From Flavobacteriaceae bacterium (GTDB lineage: Bacteria > Bacteroidota > Bacteroidia > Flavobacteriales > Flavobacteriaceae): 64,000 nt of DNA. The stretch spans positions 1,116,001 to 1,180,000 of the forward strand of contig JAGYKX010000005.1 of assembly GCA_018401115.1 (NCBI GenBank), in the 5' to 3' direction. The notes beneath the pieces are model-generated. The model was not told where the DNA came from and searched no databases. It was given only the letters and a program-made list of their open reading frames with translations. Position numbers and translations under genes: made by a program. Every line of letters starts with the position of its first letter. Positions within the stretch are counted from its first letter, which is position 1. Of this stretch, positions 35,661 to 43,860 are shown piece by piece.

Positions 35661-36068
35661 TTAATGGGTGTTTTTAATTTCAAAGGTGTGACTTATCTCA
35701 GCGCTTAAAGAGCCAGCGACAGAGCAATAGCTTGTTGCAGCCAAATGGGCCATTTTCTCAAACTCTGTCATTTTAACATCTGGGGAGTCCAACAAAAAAT
35801 GCATTTGAATATGCGTAAATCCTCTAGGGTGTTCTGCTCGCCTATTTCCTTCGGTGATTACCTGTAAGTCGTTGACAGTCTTTTTCCGTTTTTTGAGCAT
35901 TTGCACTAAATCAACACAAGCGCAGGCGGCCAAGGCGGAAAGGAGAAGTTCTGTTGGTGACTGTCCTGTTTTGTCTTCTGCTGGGCGCATGTCAATATTC
36001 ACTTTGTTCATGTTTTCATTTTCAGCTTCATAAACAAAATCGCTGACCAGTCGAGTAGTGGTTTTCAT
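35661..36068 (-). CDS. OsmC family protein
   Basis: The 135-residue protein has the OsmC/Ohr fold signatures: PTELLLSALAACACVDLVQMLKKRK with the first redox Cys near residue 53, and LAATSYCSVAGSLSAEISHTFEI with the second. OsmC-type enzymes reduce organic hydroperoxides; this short branch (YhfA-like) is less well characterised. It is part of the minus-strand run downstream of the DUF1684 gene. Confidence 0.85.
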   Translation of the reverse strand: MKTTTRLVSDFVYEAENENMNKVNIDMRPAEDKTGQSPTELLLSALAACACVDLVQMLKKRKKTVNDLQVITEGNRRAEHPRGFTHIQMHFLLDSPDVKMTEFEKMAHLAATSYCSVAGSLSAEISHTFEIKNTH

Positions 36069-36117
36069 ACGGTAGATTTTTCTGTTTGTACGAATATAAT
36101 TTAATCTTGCTTAGGAA

Positions 36118-36738
36118 TCAAAACCCTTTGATTCCTGCTTCAATAGGAATGTCTAGTTGATTTGGTTCTGGCACGATCGGGCATTCAAAATTTGCGTTAT
36201 AGGCACAAAACGGATTGTATAATTTATTGAAATCTAATATCCATTCTCTGCTTGCAGGAACTCCATCTATGTGTAAATATCGACCTGCATCATAGGTGGT
36301 GTTGCCGTTAGTTTGATCACTGATTGGGATGAAAACATGTTGGCCGAGTGCGGCCATTCCAAAGCCTTGCACAGGAATGTATGCTTCTATGGTAATGGCT
36401 TTTTCCTTTAAAATAAAATGCAGCTTACCCAGTCTGCGGTATCTTTTTTCGGTGCCTTTGCTGGTAGCTAATAGAAAAACAGGCGATTCGGGTGTGGACT
36501 CAAATCGGGCCGTGACACGGTAGTCTTTATCAATTGGAAAGAAATTATGTCCTTGAAAATTGGTTCGATCCTCAGCCATCAGTGGAGTTCGTACAGGGTC
36601 TTTGAATTCTTCATTTTGGCTTTGCTGCCAAGCTAAAACATTCTCTCGATGTTCATTGGATTGGGCGCAGGATAATAGGGTTGCCCAGGGCAGAAAAAAA
36701 TAAAGCATGACGTAATTCATAAGCAAAATTAAACGCAT
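36118..36738 (-). CDS. DUF1684 protein with signal sequence
   Basis: From MRLILLMNYVMLYFFLPWAT the protein has 206 residues, with a signal sequence ending at a possible lipobox Cys (TLLSCAQ). The DUF1684 core has WQQSQNEEFKDP, GKLHFILKEK, DAGRYLHIDG, LDFNKLYNPFCAYNANFECPIVPEPNQLDIPIEAGIKGF. The motif NPxCAY..xxCPxPPxxNxLxxxIxAGE is the family hallmark. The function is not established. The start is 5 nt after the ABC transporter stop. Confidence 0.82.
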   Translation of the reverse strand: MRLILLMNYVMLYFFLPWATLLSCAQSNEHRENVLAWQQSQNEEFKDPVRTPLMAEDRTNFQGHNFFPIDKDYRVTARFESTPESPVFLLATSKGTEKRYRRLGKLHFILKEKAITIEAYIPVQGFGMAALGQHVFIPISDQTNGNTTYDAGRYLHIDGVPASREWILDFNKLYNPFCAYNANFECPIVPEPNQLDIPIEAGIKGF

Positions 36739-36742
36739 TTTA

Positions 36743-38494
36743 TCAAATGCGCGCTTGGTAAGTATAAAGGTCGTAATATCGGCCCTTTTTTGCAATTAAT
36801 TCGTCATGGGTACCGCGCTCTCGAATTTCACCAGCTTCAACAACCAATATTTGGTCAGCTTTTTTGATGGTACTCAATCGGTGTGCAATGACCAATGTGG
36901 TTCGTCCCTTCATAAGCTCTGCTAAACTTTGCTGAATATAAGATTCACTTTCCGTATCTAAGTTAGATGTGGCTTCATCTAAAATCAAAATGCGAGGATC
37001 GGCTAATAAGGCCCGTGCTATGGCCAACCTTTGGCGTTGACCTCCAGATAGTTTTACGCCACGTTCACCAATTACAGTATCCAATCCCTTCTCAAAACGA
37101 TCTGTAAATTCATTGACATGGGCGGCTTGTACGGCATTCAAGAGTTGCTCTTCACTGGCTTTAGGCCTGGGGAAAAGGATGTTTTCTCGGATGGTGCCTT
37201 CAAATAAAAATTCATCTTGAAGTACCACACCAAGTTGTTGTCGGAAACTGGCCAAGTTGACTTGGCTCATGTCTTTGCCATCGATGGTAATGTTGCCATT
37301 GTGCGCTTGTAAAAATGAAGCTGCCAAACCGGCAATGGTCGATTTACCCGAACCCGACGATCCTACCAAGGCTGTTACAGATCCTGCGGGTGCATCGAAT
37401 GAAATGTTTTTGAGCACATCGTTACCCTCCTCATAAGCAAAATCTACTCCACAGAATTTTATATCACCATGGAGTCGATCAAGTATAAGGGTTCGGTTTT
37501 CATCGGCATCTTCGGGCGTCATACGCATGATTTCTTCTGTCCGATCCAAACCTGCAAAAGCCTCAGTCAACTGACTGCCAATATTGGACATTTGAATGAC
37601 AGGAGCAACAAGGATTCCTAAAAATAGCAAAAAGGAAAATAGGTCTCCGGTGGTCATTTCTCCACGAAGTACGGCATACCCACCAATGCCCATAATACCT
37701 ACTGTAGCCACACCGGCTAGCAAAAAAATGGCAGAGCTATTGACCAAAGCTGTTGTTGTTAGGGTCTTTTTAACATTCTGATACAAATCGTCTACACCAA
37801 GCTGAAAAGTTTTGATTTCTTGTGGTTCAGCCCCAAAGCCTTTGATGACTCGGATACCATTAAGGGTTTCTGTAAGCCTACCTGTAACTTGCGCATTGAT
37901 TTCTCCCCGCTTTCGGAAAGTAGGGCGCAGATAGCCGAAGGCTTTCATGGTGATGACACCGAAAATAAGGATAGGAATGAGCATGTATAAAGTCAACTGC
38001 CAGTTCAGCGTAATTAAAAAATAAACTACACCCAATGAGGTAAGTGAGCCTCCAATCAACTGCACCAAACCGGTGCCTACCAAATTTCTAACGCCTTCTA
38101 CATCGGTCATGATGCGAGATACCAAGGCCCCAGATTTGCTATTATCAAAATAATGAATGGGTAAAGAGAGTATCTTTTTTTGCACCTGTACCCTTAAAAC
38201 AGCAATGAGTTTTTGAGCTTGTACGCTCAATAAGCGGGTCAAAGCAAAAGAACTAGAAGATTGCACAACGATGGCAACAATGCTGGCTAAGATAATGCTT
38301 TGTAGCATGGCTTCGTTGCCTTCAACCAATACGTCATCGATTAAAAATTTTGTGGCACGAGGTATAACTAGAGTAGCTATACTCCTCAATAGAATAAGCA
38401 ATAAGCCAAGCAAAAGCAGTTGTTTCCGTGGTAGTATGATTCTCCTGAAGACTTCGCCAACACTTATGTTTTCAAGTTTTTTCTTTTTAGACAT
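36743..38494 (-). CDS. ABC exporter, fused membrane and ATPase domains
   Basis: The 583-residue half-transporter has six membrane helices (about residues 20-310) and a nucleotide-binding domain: Walker A GSSGSGKSTIAGLAASF, Q-loop VLQDEFLFEGTI, signature LSGGQRQRLAIARALL, Walker B ILILDEATSNLD and H-loop VIAHRLSTIKKA. It resembles MsbA/BmrA-type lipid or drug exporters and would work as a homodimer. I chose MSKKKKLENISVGE at 38494 over the frame opening at 38515. Its substrate cannot be inferred from the aro neighbours. Confidence 0.9.
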   Translation of the reverse strand: MSKKKKLENISVGEVFRRIILPRKQLLLLGLLLILLRSIATLVIPRATKFLIDDVLVEGNEAMLQSIILASIVAIVVQSSSSFALTRLLSVQAQKLIAVLRVQVQKKILSLPIHYFDNSKSGALVSRIMTDVEGVRNLVGTGLVQLIGGSLTSLGVVYFLITLNWQLTLYMLIPILIFGVITMKAFGYLRPTFRKRGEINAQVTGRLTETLNGIRVIKGFGAEPQEIKTFQLGVDDLYQNVKKTLTTTALVNSSAIFLLAGVATVGIMGIGGYAVLRGEMTTGDLFSFLLFLGILVAPVIQMSNIGSQLTEAFAGLDRTEEIMRMTPEDADENRTLILDRLHGDIKFCGVDFAYEEGNDVLKNISFDAPAGSVTALVGSSGSGKSTIAGLAASFLQAHNGNITIDGKDMSQVNLASFRQQLGVVLQDEFLFEGTIRENILFPRPKASEEQLLNAVQAAHVNEFTDRFEKGLDTVIGERGVKLSGGQRQRLAIARALLADPRILILDEATSNLDTESESYIQQSLAELMKGRTTLVIAHRLSTIKKADQILVVEAGEIRERGTHDELIAKKGRYYDLYTYQARI

Positions 38495-38570
38495 GCTGTA
38501 TGTGGGGTTTACCAACTTGTGGCATTGCTAACAGTAATAGCTAGAGATAAGTTTACAAAGAGTTGAAAAC

Positions 38571-39785
38571 CTATTTTTCAAAAACCAAGTCGATGTGTTT
38601 CCAAAAACTTGGATAAGATTTGTTCACTACCTCAGGGTTCTTGATGCAAATGGCTTGCACACACCTTAAAGGAGCAAAAGCCATTGCCATACGATGATCT
38701 TCATAGGTGTCAATTTGAATCACTTCATCTTTGGCTTCAAATTTCGACTTTAATTCAAACACACCTTTTTCTACTTCCTTAAGCTTAATCTTAAATTTTT
38801 TTAATTCTTTTTTGAGGGCTTTTATGCGGTCGGTCTCTTTGATTTTAAGGCTTTCTAATCCTGTCATTTTACAGTGAATACCCTTGGCTCCACATACCAC
38901 TGCAACGGTTTGCGCCAAATCAGGGCAATCCGAAAAATCATAATTAAATGATTTTTGATGAGGTATTTTCTCGATAATCACGCCATCAGTTTCAAATGTA
39001 CTCATTACACCCAATTGGTTCATAATATGCACAATGACTATATCTCCTTGCAGAGATTTTTGACGTAGGCCTAGCAGTTTTATTTTGGCTTTTTCAGCTA
39101 AAGCCACAAAGGCATACCAATAGCTTGCACCAGACCAGTCAGATTCAACTACGTAAGGATATGACTTGTAGCTTTGCGGACTAACTTCTATGCGCTGGTT
39201 TGTCCACTGGCTGCTCACTCCGAAGAGTTTCATCATATTCAAGGTCATTTCAATGTAAGGTACGCTCCCTATTTTTCCTTTTAGTTTAAGCACTAAACCT
39301 TCAGGCAGTTGGGGGGCAATCATCAATAAAGCTGAGATAAATTGGCTGCTTACATCGCCTATGACAGTGATTTCTCTTTTTTTCTGCGTTTTTAGCGGTG
39401 TTATTTTGAGGGGAGGAAAGCCTTTTTCTTTTAAATACTTTATTTCTGCACCTATTTGCTTGAGTGCTTTCCCCAATACTTTGATTGGTCGCTGTTGCAT
39501 GCGCTCCGTGCCTGTTAAAACGACGGACCTTTCTCCAACAGCATGATAAGCACTTAGAAATCGCATGGTGGTGCCAGCATCTAATACGTCTAGTGTTTCC
39601 TCTTCACTTTTTAGTAGGCGAATCATGGTTTGTGTATCGCGGGCTTTCGATATGTTTTGCAACTCCGACAAATGACCTCCTAAAGCATTGATGATCAGGG
39701 CACGGTTACTCTCACTTTTGGAGGCTTCCAATGGAATTTTGTGGTAAGCGATTTGGGTGACCTTTTGTAGCACTTTGCCTTCCAT
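38571..39785 (-). CDS. aroA: 3-phosphoshikimate 1-carboxyvinyltransferase (EPSP synthase)
   Basis: EPSP synthase joins PEP and shikimate-3-phosphate. The 404-residue protein has the N-terminal IPLEASKSESNRALIINAL and the PEP/glyphosate region LDVLDAGTTMRFLSAY. GTERMQQRPIKVLGKAL, GDVSSQFISALLMIAPQL and SGASYWYAF follow, and the late KIKETDRIKALKKEL and TYEDHRMAMAFAPL complete the site. It is a slightly short member of the family (usual about 430). It starts 1 nt after the aroB stop. Confidence 0.94.
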   Translation of the reverse strand: MEGKVLQKVTQIAYHKIPLEASKSESNRALIINALGGHLSELQNISKARDTQTMIRLLKSEEETLDVLDAGTTMRFLSAYHAVGERSVVLTGTERMQQRPIKVLGKALKQIGAEIKYLKEKGFPPLKITPLKTQKKREITVIGDVSSQFISALLMIAPQLPEGLVLKLKGKIGSVPYIEMTLNMMKLFGVSSQWTNQRIEVSPQSYKSYPYVVESDWSGASYWYAFVALAEKAKIKLLGLRQKSLQGDIVIVHIMNQLGVMSTFETDGVIIEKIPHQKSFNYDFSDCPDLAQTVAVVCGAKGIHCKMTGLESLKIKETDRIKALKKELKKFKIKLKEVEKGVFELKSKFEAKDEVIQIDTYEDHRMAMAFAPLRCVQAICIKNPEVVNKSYPSFWKHIDLVFEK

Positions 39786-39786
39786 T

Positions 39787-40821
39787 TTAACCTCTTAATT
39801 GATTGAAGAAGAACAAGGCATCCATCACATCTTTTTCATCTACGGCAATGTCATAAGCTGCCCTTCCAGGTTCATAGATCAGAGAGAAGTTGAGCACACC
39901 GTTGCTGTTTTTTTTGTCCTGATGCATCAGACTTATGATTTTTGTGAAATCACTTTTTGCTAAGGAAAGATCGTTAAATATTTTTAATATAGATAAGGAA
40001 ATATGGTCTAATAATTCTCTTTTCATGCCCAAAAGCTTAGAAGACAAGTATGCTTCACAAACCATACCAATGGCAATGGCCTCTCCATGAAAGAGCCTGT
40101 TTTCTGTGTGTAGATAATAACTTTCAATCGCGTGCCCAATGCTATGGCCAAAGTTTAGAATTTTCCTTAGCCCTTGTTCTTCGGGATCATTTTTCACCAC
40201 GGCTTGTTTGATGGCTATGCTCGTTTCGATGCATTGCTGCCAATCAGAAGCTGCAAGCCCGTTTTGGATACTGCTTTCAAAATAGTCTGCGTCAGCAATT
40301 AGACCATGTTTAATCACTTCTGCAAAACCTGATCGTAATTCTCTATGGGGAAGGGTTTTGAGAAAAGAAGGATCGATGAAGACGGACTCTGGGTTTTTGA
40401 AAAGACCAATATGATTTTTAAAGCCCATAAAATCGATACCTAATTTACCACCAATATTGGCATCTACGGCTGCTAAAAGTGTTGTGGGAACATTCACAAA
40501 ATGAATACCGCGCTTATAGCTTGCTGCACAAAAACCGCCCATATCACCAATCACACCACCACCTAGGTTGAGCAAAAGCCCCTTTCGATTCATTTGCATG
40601 TTGGTTAAGGTCGACCAGATTTGTTCACAGGTGCTCAACTGCTTATGTGCCTCTCCTGCTGAAATATGAATGCATTTGTGTGCAGGAATGGCCTCTTTTA
40701 CCAAAGGGTAGCAATGAGCATAGGTATTTTCATCAACCAAAATAGCTATTTTGGAATACTCCGCTTCCCCAAAAAAGGTTTGAAGTTGCCTTACAATGCT
40801 ACCTATTTTTATCTCATTCAT
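39787..40821 (-). CDS. aroB: 3-dehydroquinate synthase
   Basis: AroB makes the first ring of the shikimate pathway from DAHP. The 344-residue protein has LNLGGGVIGDMGGFCAASYKRGI (NAD and substrate site), PTTLLAAVDANIGGKLGIDF, and zinc-site residues in LNFGHSIGHAIESYY and LFHGEAIAIGMVCEA. It overlaps the upstream DAHP synthase gene by 4 nt, so product and next enzyme are translated together. Confidence 0.96.
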   Translation of the reverse strand: MNEIKIGSIVRQLQTFFGEAEYSKIAILVDENTYAHCYPLVKEAIPAHKCIHISAGEAHKQLSTCEQIWSTLTNMQMNRKGLLLNLGGGVIGDMGGFCAASYKRGIHFVNVPTTLLAAVDANIGGKLGIDFMGFKNHIGLFKNPESVFIDPSFLKTLPHRELRSGFAEVIKHGLIADADYFESSIQNGLAASDWQQCIETSIAIKQAVVKNDPEEQGLRKILNFGHSIGHAIESYYLHTENRLFHGEAIAIGMVCEAYLSSKLLGMKRELLDHISLSILKIFNDLSLAKSDFTKIISLMHQDKKNSNGVLNFSLIYEPGRAAYDIAVDEKDVMDALFFFNQLRG

Positions 40822-41912
40822 TTTTTGAAGACTTGTTCCTTAACCTTTAAACGCGACTCTTGAATTTTGACCGACTCTTCATGAATGGCGAATAAAAGAC
40901 TTTTCATGAACTTTTCAGTCATATTTTTTTTCACCCCTGATTTTAACCTACTTTCCATTACCGACTGCCAACGATCGGGCTGATAAACTGCGAGGTTTTG
41001 TTCTCTTTTGTAATCTCCTACCTGACGAATGACCTGAAATCTATCTGCAAATAGTTCTATGATTTGAGTATCTAATAAGTCTATTTTCTGCCTGAACTGG
41101 TCTAAAGTAGAAATGGCTTCAGGATGTTCTTCTAGGGTTTCCCTAAAATTCAAATTGTCTAAAATAATGTTGAGCGTGTCTGGTGTTACTTGTTGCTTTG
41201 CATCGCTCCAAGCATTGTCAGGGTCGTGATGTGTCTCAATCATCAAACCATCGAGTCCAAAATTGATAGCCCTTTGGCTCACAGAGGCAATGATTTCACG
41301 GGTACCGCTGATGTGGCTGGGGTCACAAATTACAGAGATGCCATTGACAAGGCGTTTCAGGTGGATAGGCATACTCCATTCTGGTTTGTTTCTATATCGC
41401 TTTTCATAAGGGTCTGAAAAGCCACGGTGGATGGCTGCTAATTTGTTAATACCAACTTTATTTAACCGCTCTAAAGCACCAAGCCAAAGTTGTAAGTCAG
41501 GATTAATCGGGTTTTTCACCATTACGGGCACATCTACACCACGGAGTGCTTCACATATTTCTTGCACGGAAAAAGGATTTACCGTGGTGCGTGCGCCAAT
41601 CCAAAGTACATCTACACCAGCTTTTAAGGCGGCTTCGACATGGCTAGTTTTTGCTACCTCAACCGTAACGGGCACATTCATGATATCTTTTGCTGATTTT
41701 AGCCATGCCAATGCTTCCTTGCCAATACCTTCAAAACTACCAGGGCGCGTGCGAGGTTTCCAAATGCCTGCTCGGAACATTTCTACCCGGCTCCCTTTTA
41801 AATCCTGTGCAATGGTTTCTATTTGCTGCCTGCTCTCGGCACTACAGGGTCCTGCTATTAAGGTATGTTCGCTTAAGCCTAGTCCCCAATCTTTGATGTC
41901 AATGATGTCCAT
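40818..41912 (-). CDS. DAHP synthase-chorismate mutase fusion, second copy
   Basis: The 364-residue protein has a type I-beta DAHP synthase (about residues 1-260): AGPCSAES, MFRAGIWKPRTRPGSFEGIG, WIGARTTVNPF, VMVKNPINPD, CDPSHISGTREII. An AroQ-type chorismate mutase domain follows (about 275-355): FRQKIDLLDTQIIELFADRF, QVGDYKREQNLAVYQPDRW, AIHEESVKIQ. Such fusions couple pathway entry to the Phe/Tyr branch point and are usually inhibited by prephenate. The gene is preceded by a Phe/Tyr leader peptide and terminator. It overlaps aroB, so attenuation here would also set aroB and aroA expression. Confidence 0.94.
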   Translation of the reverse strand: MDIIDIKDWGLGLSEHTLIAGPCSAESRQQIETIAQDLKGSRVEMFRAGIWKPRTRPGSFEGIGKEALAWLKSAKDIMNVPVTVEVAKTSHVEAALKAGVDVLWIGARTTVNPFSVQEICEALRGVDVPVMVKNPINPDLQLWLGALERLNKVGINKLAAIHRGFSDPYEKRYRNKPEWSMPIHLKRLVNGISVICDPSHISGTREIIASVSQRAINFGLDGLMIETHHDPDNAWSDAKQQVTPDTLNIILDNLNFRETLEEHPEAISTLDQFRQKIDLLDTQIIELFADRFQVIRQVGDYKREQNLAVYQPDRWQSVMESRLKSGVKKNMTEKFMKSLLFAIHEESVKIQESRLKVKEQVFKK

Positions 41913-41922
41913 AATTTGTCAT

Positions 41923-41952
41923 AAAAAAAGCCCGATTCGTGAGAACCGGGCT
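41923..41952 (-). terminator. attenuator terminator hairpin
   Basis: AGCCCGGTTC (41952-41943) and GAATCGGGCT (41938-41929) form a 10-bp stem with one G-T pair and a 4-nt loop, followed by a run of T residues to 41923. The stem is GC-rich at its base, as expected for an intrinsic terminator. Confidence 0.85.
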
Positions 41953-41983
41953 AAGTTGATAATTTTTTTATATCACGACGGTT

Positions 41984-42043
41984 CTATTTCGCTTTTTCGA
42001 AAAAGTAAAAAAAGTAAAAATATTCCGTGGTGAATCTGTTCAT
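41984..42043 (-). CDS. aromatic leader peptide
   Basis: This 19-codon frame encodes MNRFTTEYFYFFYFFEKAK followed by TAG. Residues 8-15 are all Tyr or Phe (TAT TTT TAC TTT TTT TAC TTT TTC), with one more Phe at position 4, so nine of 19 residues are aromatic. It is placed about 70 nt upstream of the second DAHP synthase-chorismate mutase gene and is followed by competing hairpins, as in the pheL and pheST leaders of enterobacteria. Its product is expected to be a sensor of translation rate rather than a functional protein. Confidence 0.82.
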   Translation of the reverse strand: MNRFTTEYFYFFYFFEKAK

Positions 42044-42145
42044 GCCTTAAACATATGCCTTTCTGTTGACTTGCAAAATAAAAATCTTAATTAGTTTTAA
42101 CAGACCTTGAAAAAAAGGAGATCTCATCTACCTCTAATCATTTAA

Positions 42146-42691
42146 TTAGTCTTGCACTAATGCTATGTGTGCAAATGTTGTATAGTTTCTAGAATGGTCC
42201 TCAATGTGTGCTTTCAAACAAACTAATTCAGCAGCTTCAATGGCTTCTGCGCTGGCAATAACACCCGTTGATGCAGTTTTGTCTTCTTTTACCTTGGTGA
42301 TACTTTCTGAAGTACTTTTATCAATCTTCGGAATGATGTATGGATGTTGCTGGAAGAATTTTTGGGTTTCTTTAATGGCCATGGCATGAGAATAAACTTG
42401 CTTGATTTCATTCAATTCAATTCTTTTTATCGCACCCAAACAAAGGTGAATGGGGAAATCATGGGTGCTCATCAAGCGGTAGTGTTTTGCAATACGCTCC
42501 TTATTGTGGCCGACCGAGCCTGCCAAACTATTGTAAACAGCTATCAAAGCACTTTCAATGAGACCCTCTTCTAAGGCTGAGAAAATGGCATTAAAATCTT
42601 GAAAATAAATGGGTTCATGCGCTGGCAAGAATGCTTTTGCAGCCAAATCATGAAAAGTGAATTGAGGACCTAAAACGCCAACTTTATTCAT
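42146..42691 (-). CDS. prephenate dehydratase catalytic domain, no ACT domain
   Basis: Prephenate dehydratase makes phenylpyruvate for Phe synthesis. The 181-residue protein covers only the catalytic part: VGVLGPQFTFHDLAAKAFL, FNAIFSALEEGLIESALIAVYNSLAGSV, DKSTSESITKVKED, and IEDHSRNYTTFAHIALV. It ends where a C-terminal ACT domain for Phe feedback would begin in the usual enzyme of about 280 residues. The conserved TRF motif is TTF here, so the arginine is replaced while the catalytic Thr remains. It overlaps the first DAHP synthase fusion by 8 nt and precedes the attenuator. Confidence 0.85.
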   Translation of the reverse strand: MNKVGVLGPQFTFHDLAAKAFLPAHEPIYFQDFNAIFSALEEGLIESALIAVYNSLAGSVGHNKERIAKHYRLMSTHDFPIHLCLGAIKRIELNEIKQVYSHAMAIKETQKFFQQHPYIIPKIDKSTSESITKVKEDKTASTGVIASAEAIEAAELVCLKAHIEDHSRNYTTFAHIALVQD

Positions 42692-43784
42692 TGTGCATGT
42701 TAGTACTTTCTTTGGCTTCTTGAAAGATTTCTGTTTGTAATTTTATAGACTCCTCGTGGATATGGCGCAATAAGTGCGAGGTGAACGCTTCATTTAAGCC
42801 CAATTCTGCGGCCCATTCCTTTCGTGTTTCAAAAATGGTTGACCAACGTTCTGGCTGAAAAATGGCCACATTGTAGGCTTCTTTCACCTTACCAATGTGT
42901 TTTACAGACCTCATTCTGGTAGCCAAGGCATCTAGCCACTGTTGATCACTCTGGTCGATGGATTCTCGAAGTACTTCCAATTGACTTTGCACTAAAGTTT
43001 CTTCAAAGTGGTCGGTACGTTTTTGTAAACCATTCAATAAATTTACATAAGCCTCAGGCGATAGTTGCTGTTTCGGATCACTCAATGCTTGATCCGGATG
43101 GTGATGTACTTCTATCATCAATCCGTCATAATTTAAGTCTAAGGCTTGCTGACTTATTGAGCCAATCCATTGGCGTTCGCCTGCAATATGACTGGGATCG
43201 CAGATAAGGGGTAAGTTGGGGAATTCTCGTTTCAAATCGAGTGGGATTTGCCAAAGGGGAGGGTTGCGGTAAGTAGTTTTTGAATAGGAATGAAATCCTC
43301 TATGCACAGCAGCTAAACGGTGTATACCAGCCTTCATGCATCGTTCAATCGCACCTGTCCATAATGCTAAATCTGGGTGGATGGGGTTTTTTATAAGTAC
43401 CGGTATAGTGGTACCTTGCAAAGCTTCAGCCAATTCACTGATTTGGAAAGGGTTAACGGTGGTTCTTGCACCTATCCAGACCATGTCAACCTGATGTTTC
43501 AAGGCCAATTCTACGTGCTCTGTGGTGGCAATCTCAGTGGCAAAACGAAAGGGGTACTCTTCTTTCAATGCATTTACCCACTGTAAAGCTTTCTCTCCAT
43601 GCCCCTCAAAATAACCTGGACGCGTGCGTGGTTTCCAAATGCCACCCCGCACGTAATCTGTATGTGCAATCAAGGGCAGTACACTGGATTTAAATTGTTC
43701 GGGAGATTCTACGCTGCAGGGCCCTGAAATCATAAATGGGGCATTGCCGCTCCCCATCCATTTCTTTACTTCGTGAGCTAACAT
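42684..43784 (-). CDS. DAHP synthase-chorismate mutase fusion, first copy
   Basis: The protein of about 366 residues starts at MLAHEVKKWMGSGNAPFMIS, with ISGPCSVESPEQF, YVRGGIWKPRTRPGYFEGHG, WIGARTTVNPF, VLIKNPIHPDL and CDPSHIAGERQWI in the DAHP synthase part. The chorismate mutase part has VLRESIDQSDQQWLDALATRM, IGKVKEAYNVAIFQPERW and IHEESIKLQ. It is a clear paralogue of the fusion 0.8 kb downstream. A start at 43811 would add nine residues. It overlaps the prephenate dehydratase gene, which suggests that this pair feeds Phe synthesis. Confidence 0.93.
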   Translation of the reverse strand: MLAHEVKKWMGSGNAPFMISGPCSVESPEQFKSSVLPLIAHTDYVRGGIWKPRTRPGYFEGHGEKALQWVNALKEEYPFRFATEIATTEHVELALKHQVDMVWIGARTTVNPFQISELAEALQGTTIPVLIKNPIHPDLALWTGAIERCMKAGIHRLAAVHRGFHSYSKTTYRNPPLWQIPLDLKREFPNLPLICDPSHIAGERQWIGSISQQALDLNYDGLMIEVHHHPDQALSDPKQQLSPEAYVNLLNGLQKRTDHFEETLVQSQLEVLRESIDQSDQQWLDALATRMRSVKHIGKVKEAYNVAIFQPERWSTIFETRKEWAAELGLNEAFTSHLLRHIHEESIKLQTEIFQEAKESTNMHNE

Positions 43785-43835
43785 AAATTTTTGTTTTGAT
43801 AAGTTAACCAAAGATAAAAGCTAAAAGTTACTATC

Positions 43836-43843
43836 TATATTTG
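43836..43843 (+). promoter_or_regulatory. -7 element for proline dehydrogenase
   Basis: TATATTTG fits TAnnTTTG exactly and ends 17 nt before the ATG at 43861. No TTG was found at the usual -33 distance. It lies in the divergent region shared with the DAHP synthase fusion. Confidence 0.5.
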
Positions 43844-43860
43844 CGGTGGAAACACATACT

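Larger units (their letters stand above)
41923..42043 (-). promoter_or_regulatory. Phe/Tyr-responsive transcription attenuator
   Basis: The minus strand reads, in order: a Phe/Tyr-rich leader peptide (42043-41984), an antiterminator arm AGAACCG (41985-41979) that overlaps the leader stop codon, its partner CGGTTCT (41948-41942), and a terminator (41952-41923) that uses the same CGGTTCT in its 5' arm. A ribosome stalled for charged tRNA-Phe or tRNA-Tyr would leave AGAACCG free and prevent the terminator. A ribosome reaching the stop codon would cover it and allow termination. The DAHP synthase ATG is 11 nt after the T-run, so termination would switch off this gene, aroB and aroA. Confidence 0.85.

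Noticed and set aside
41431-42033. 200-residue forward frame across the aro attenuator
   Set aside because: It is a shadow of the DAHP synthase gene and its leader. The minus-strand frames carry all family motifs.
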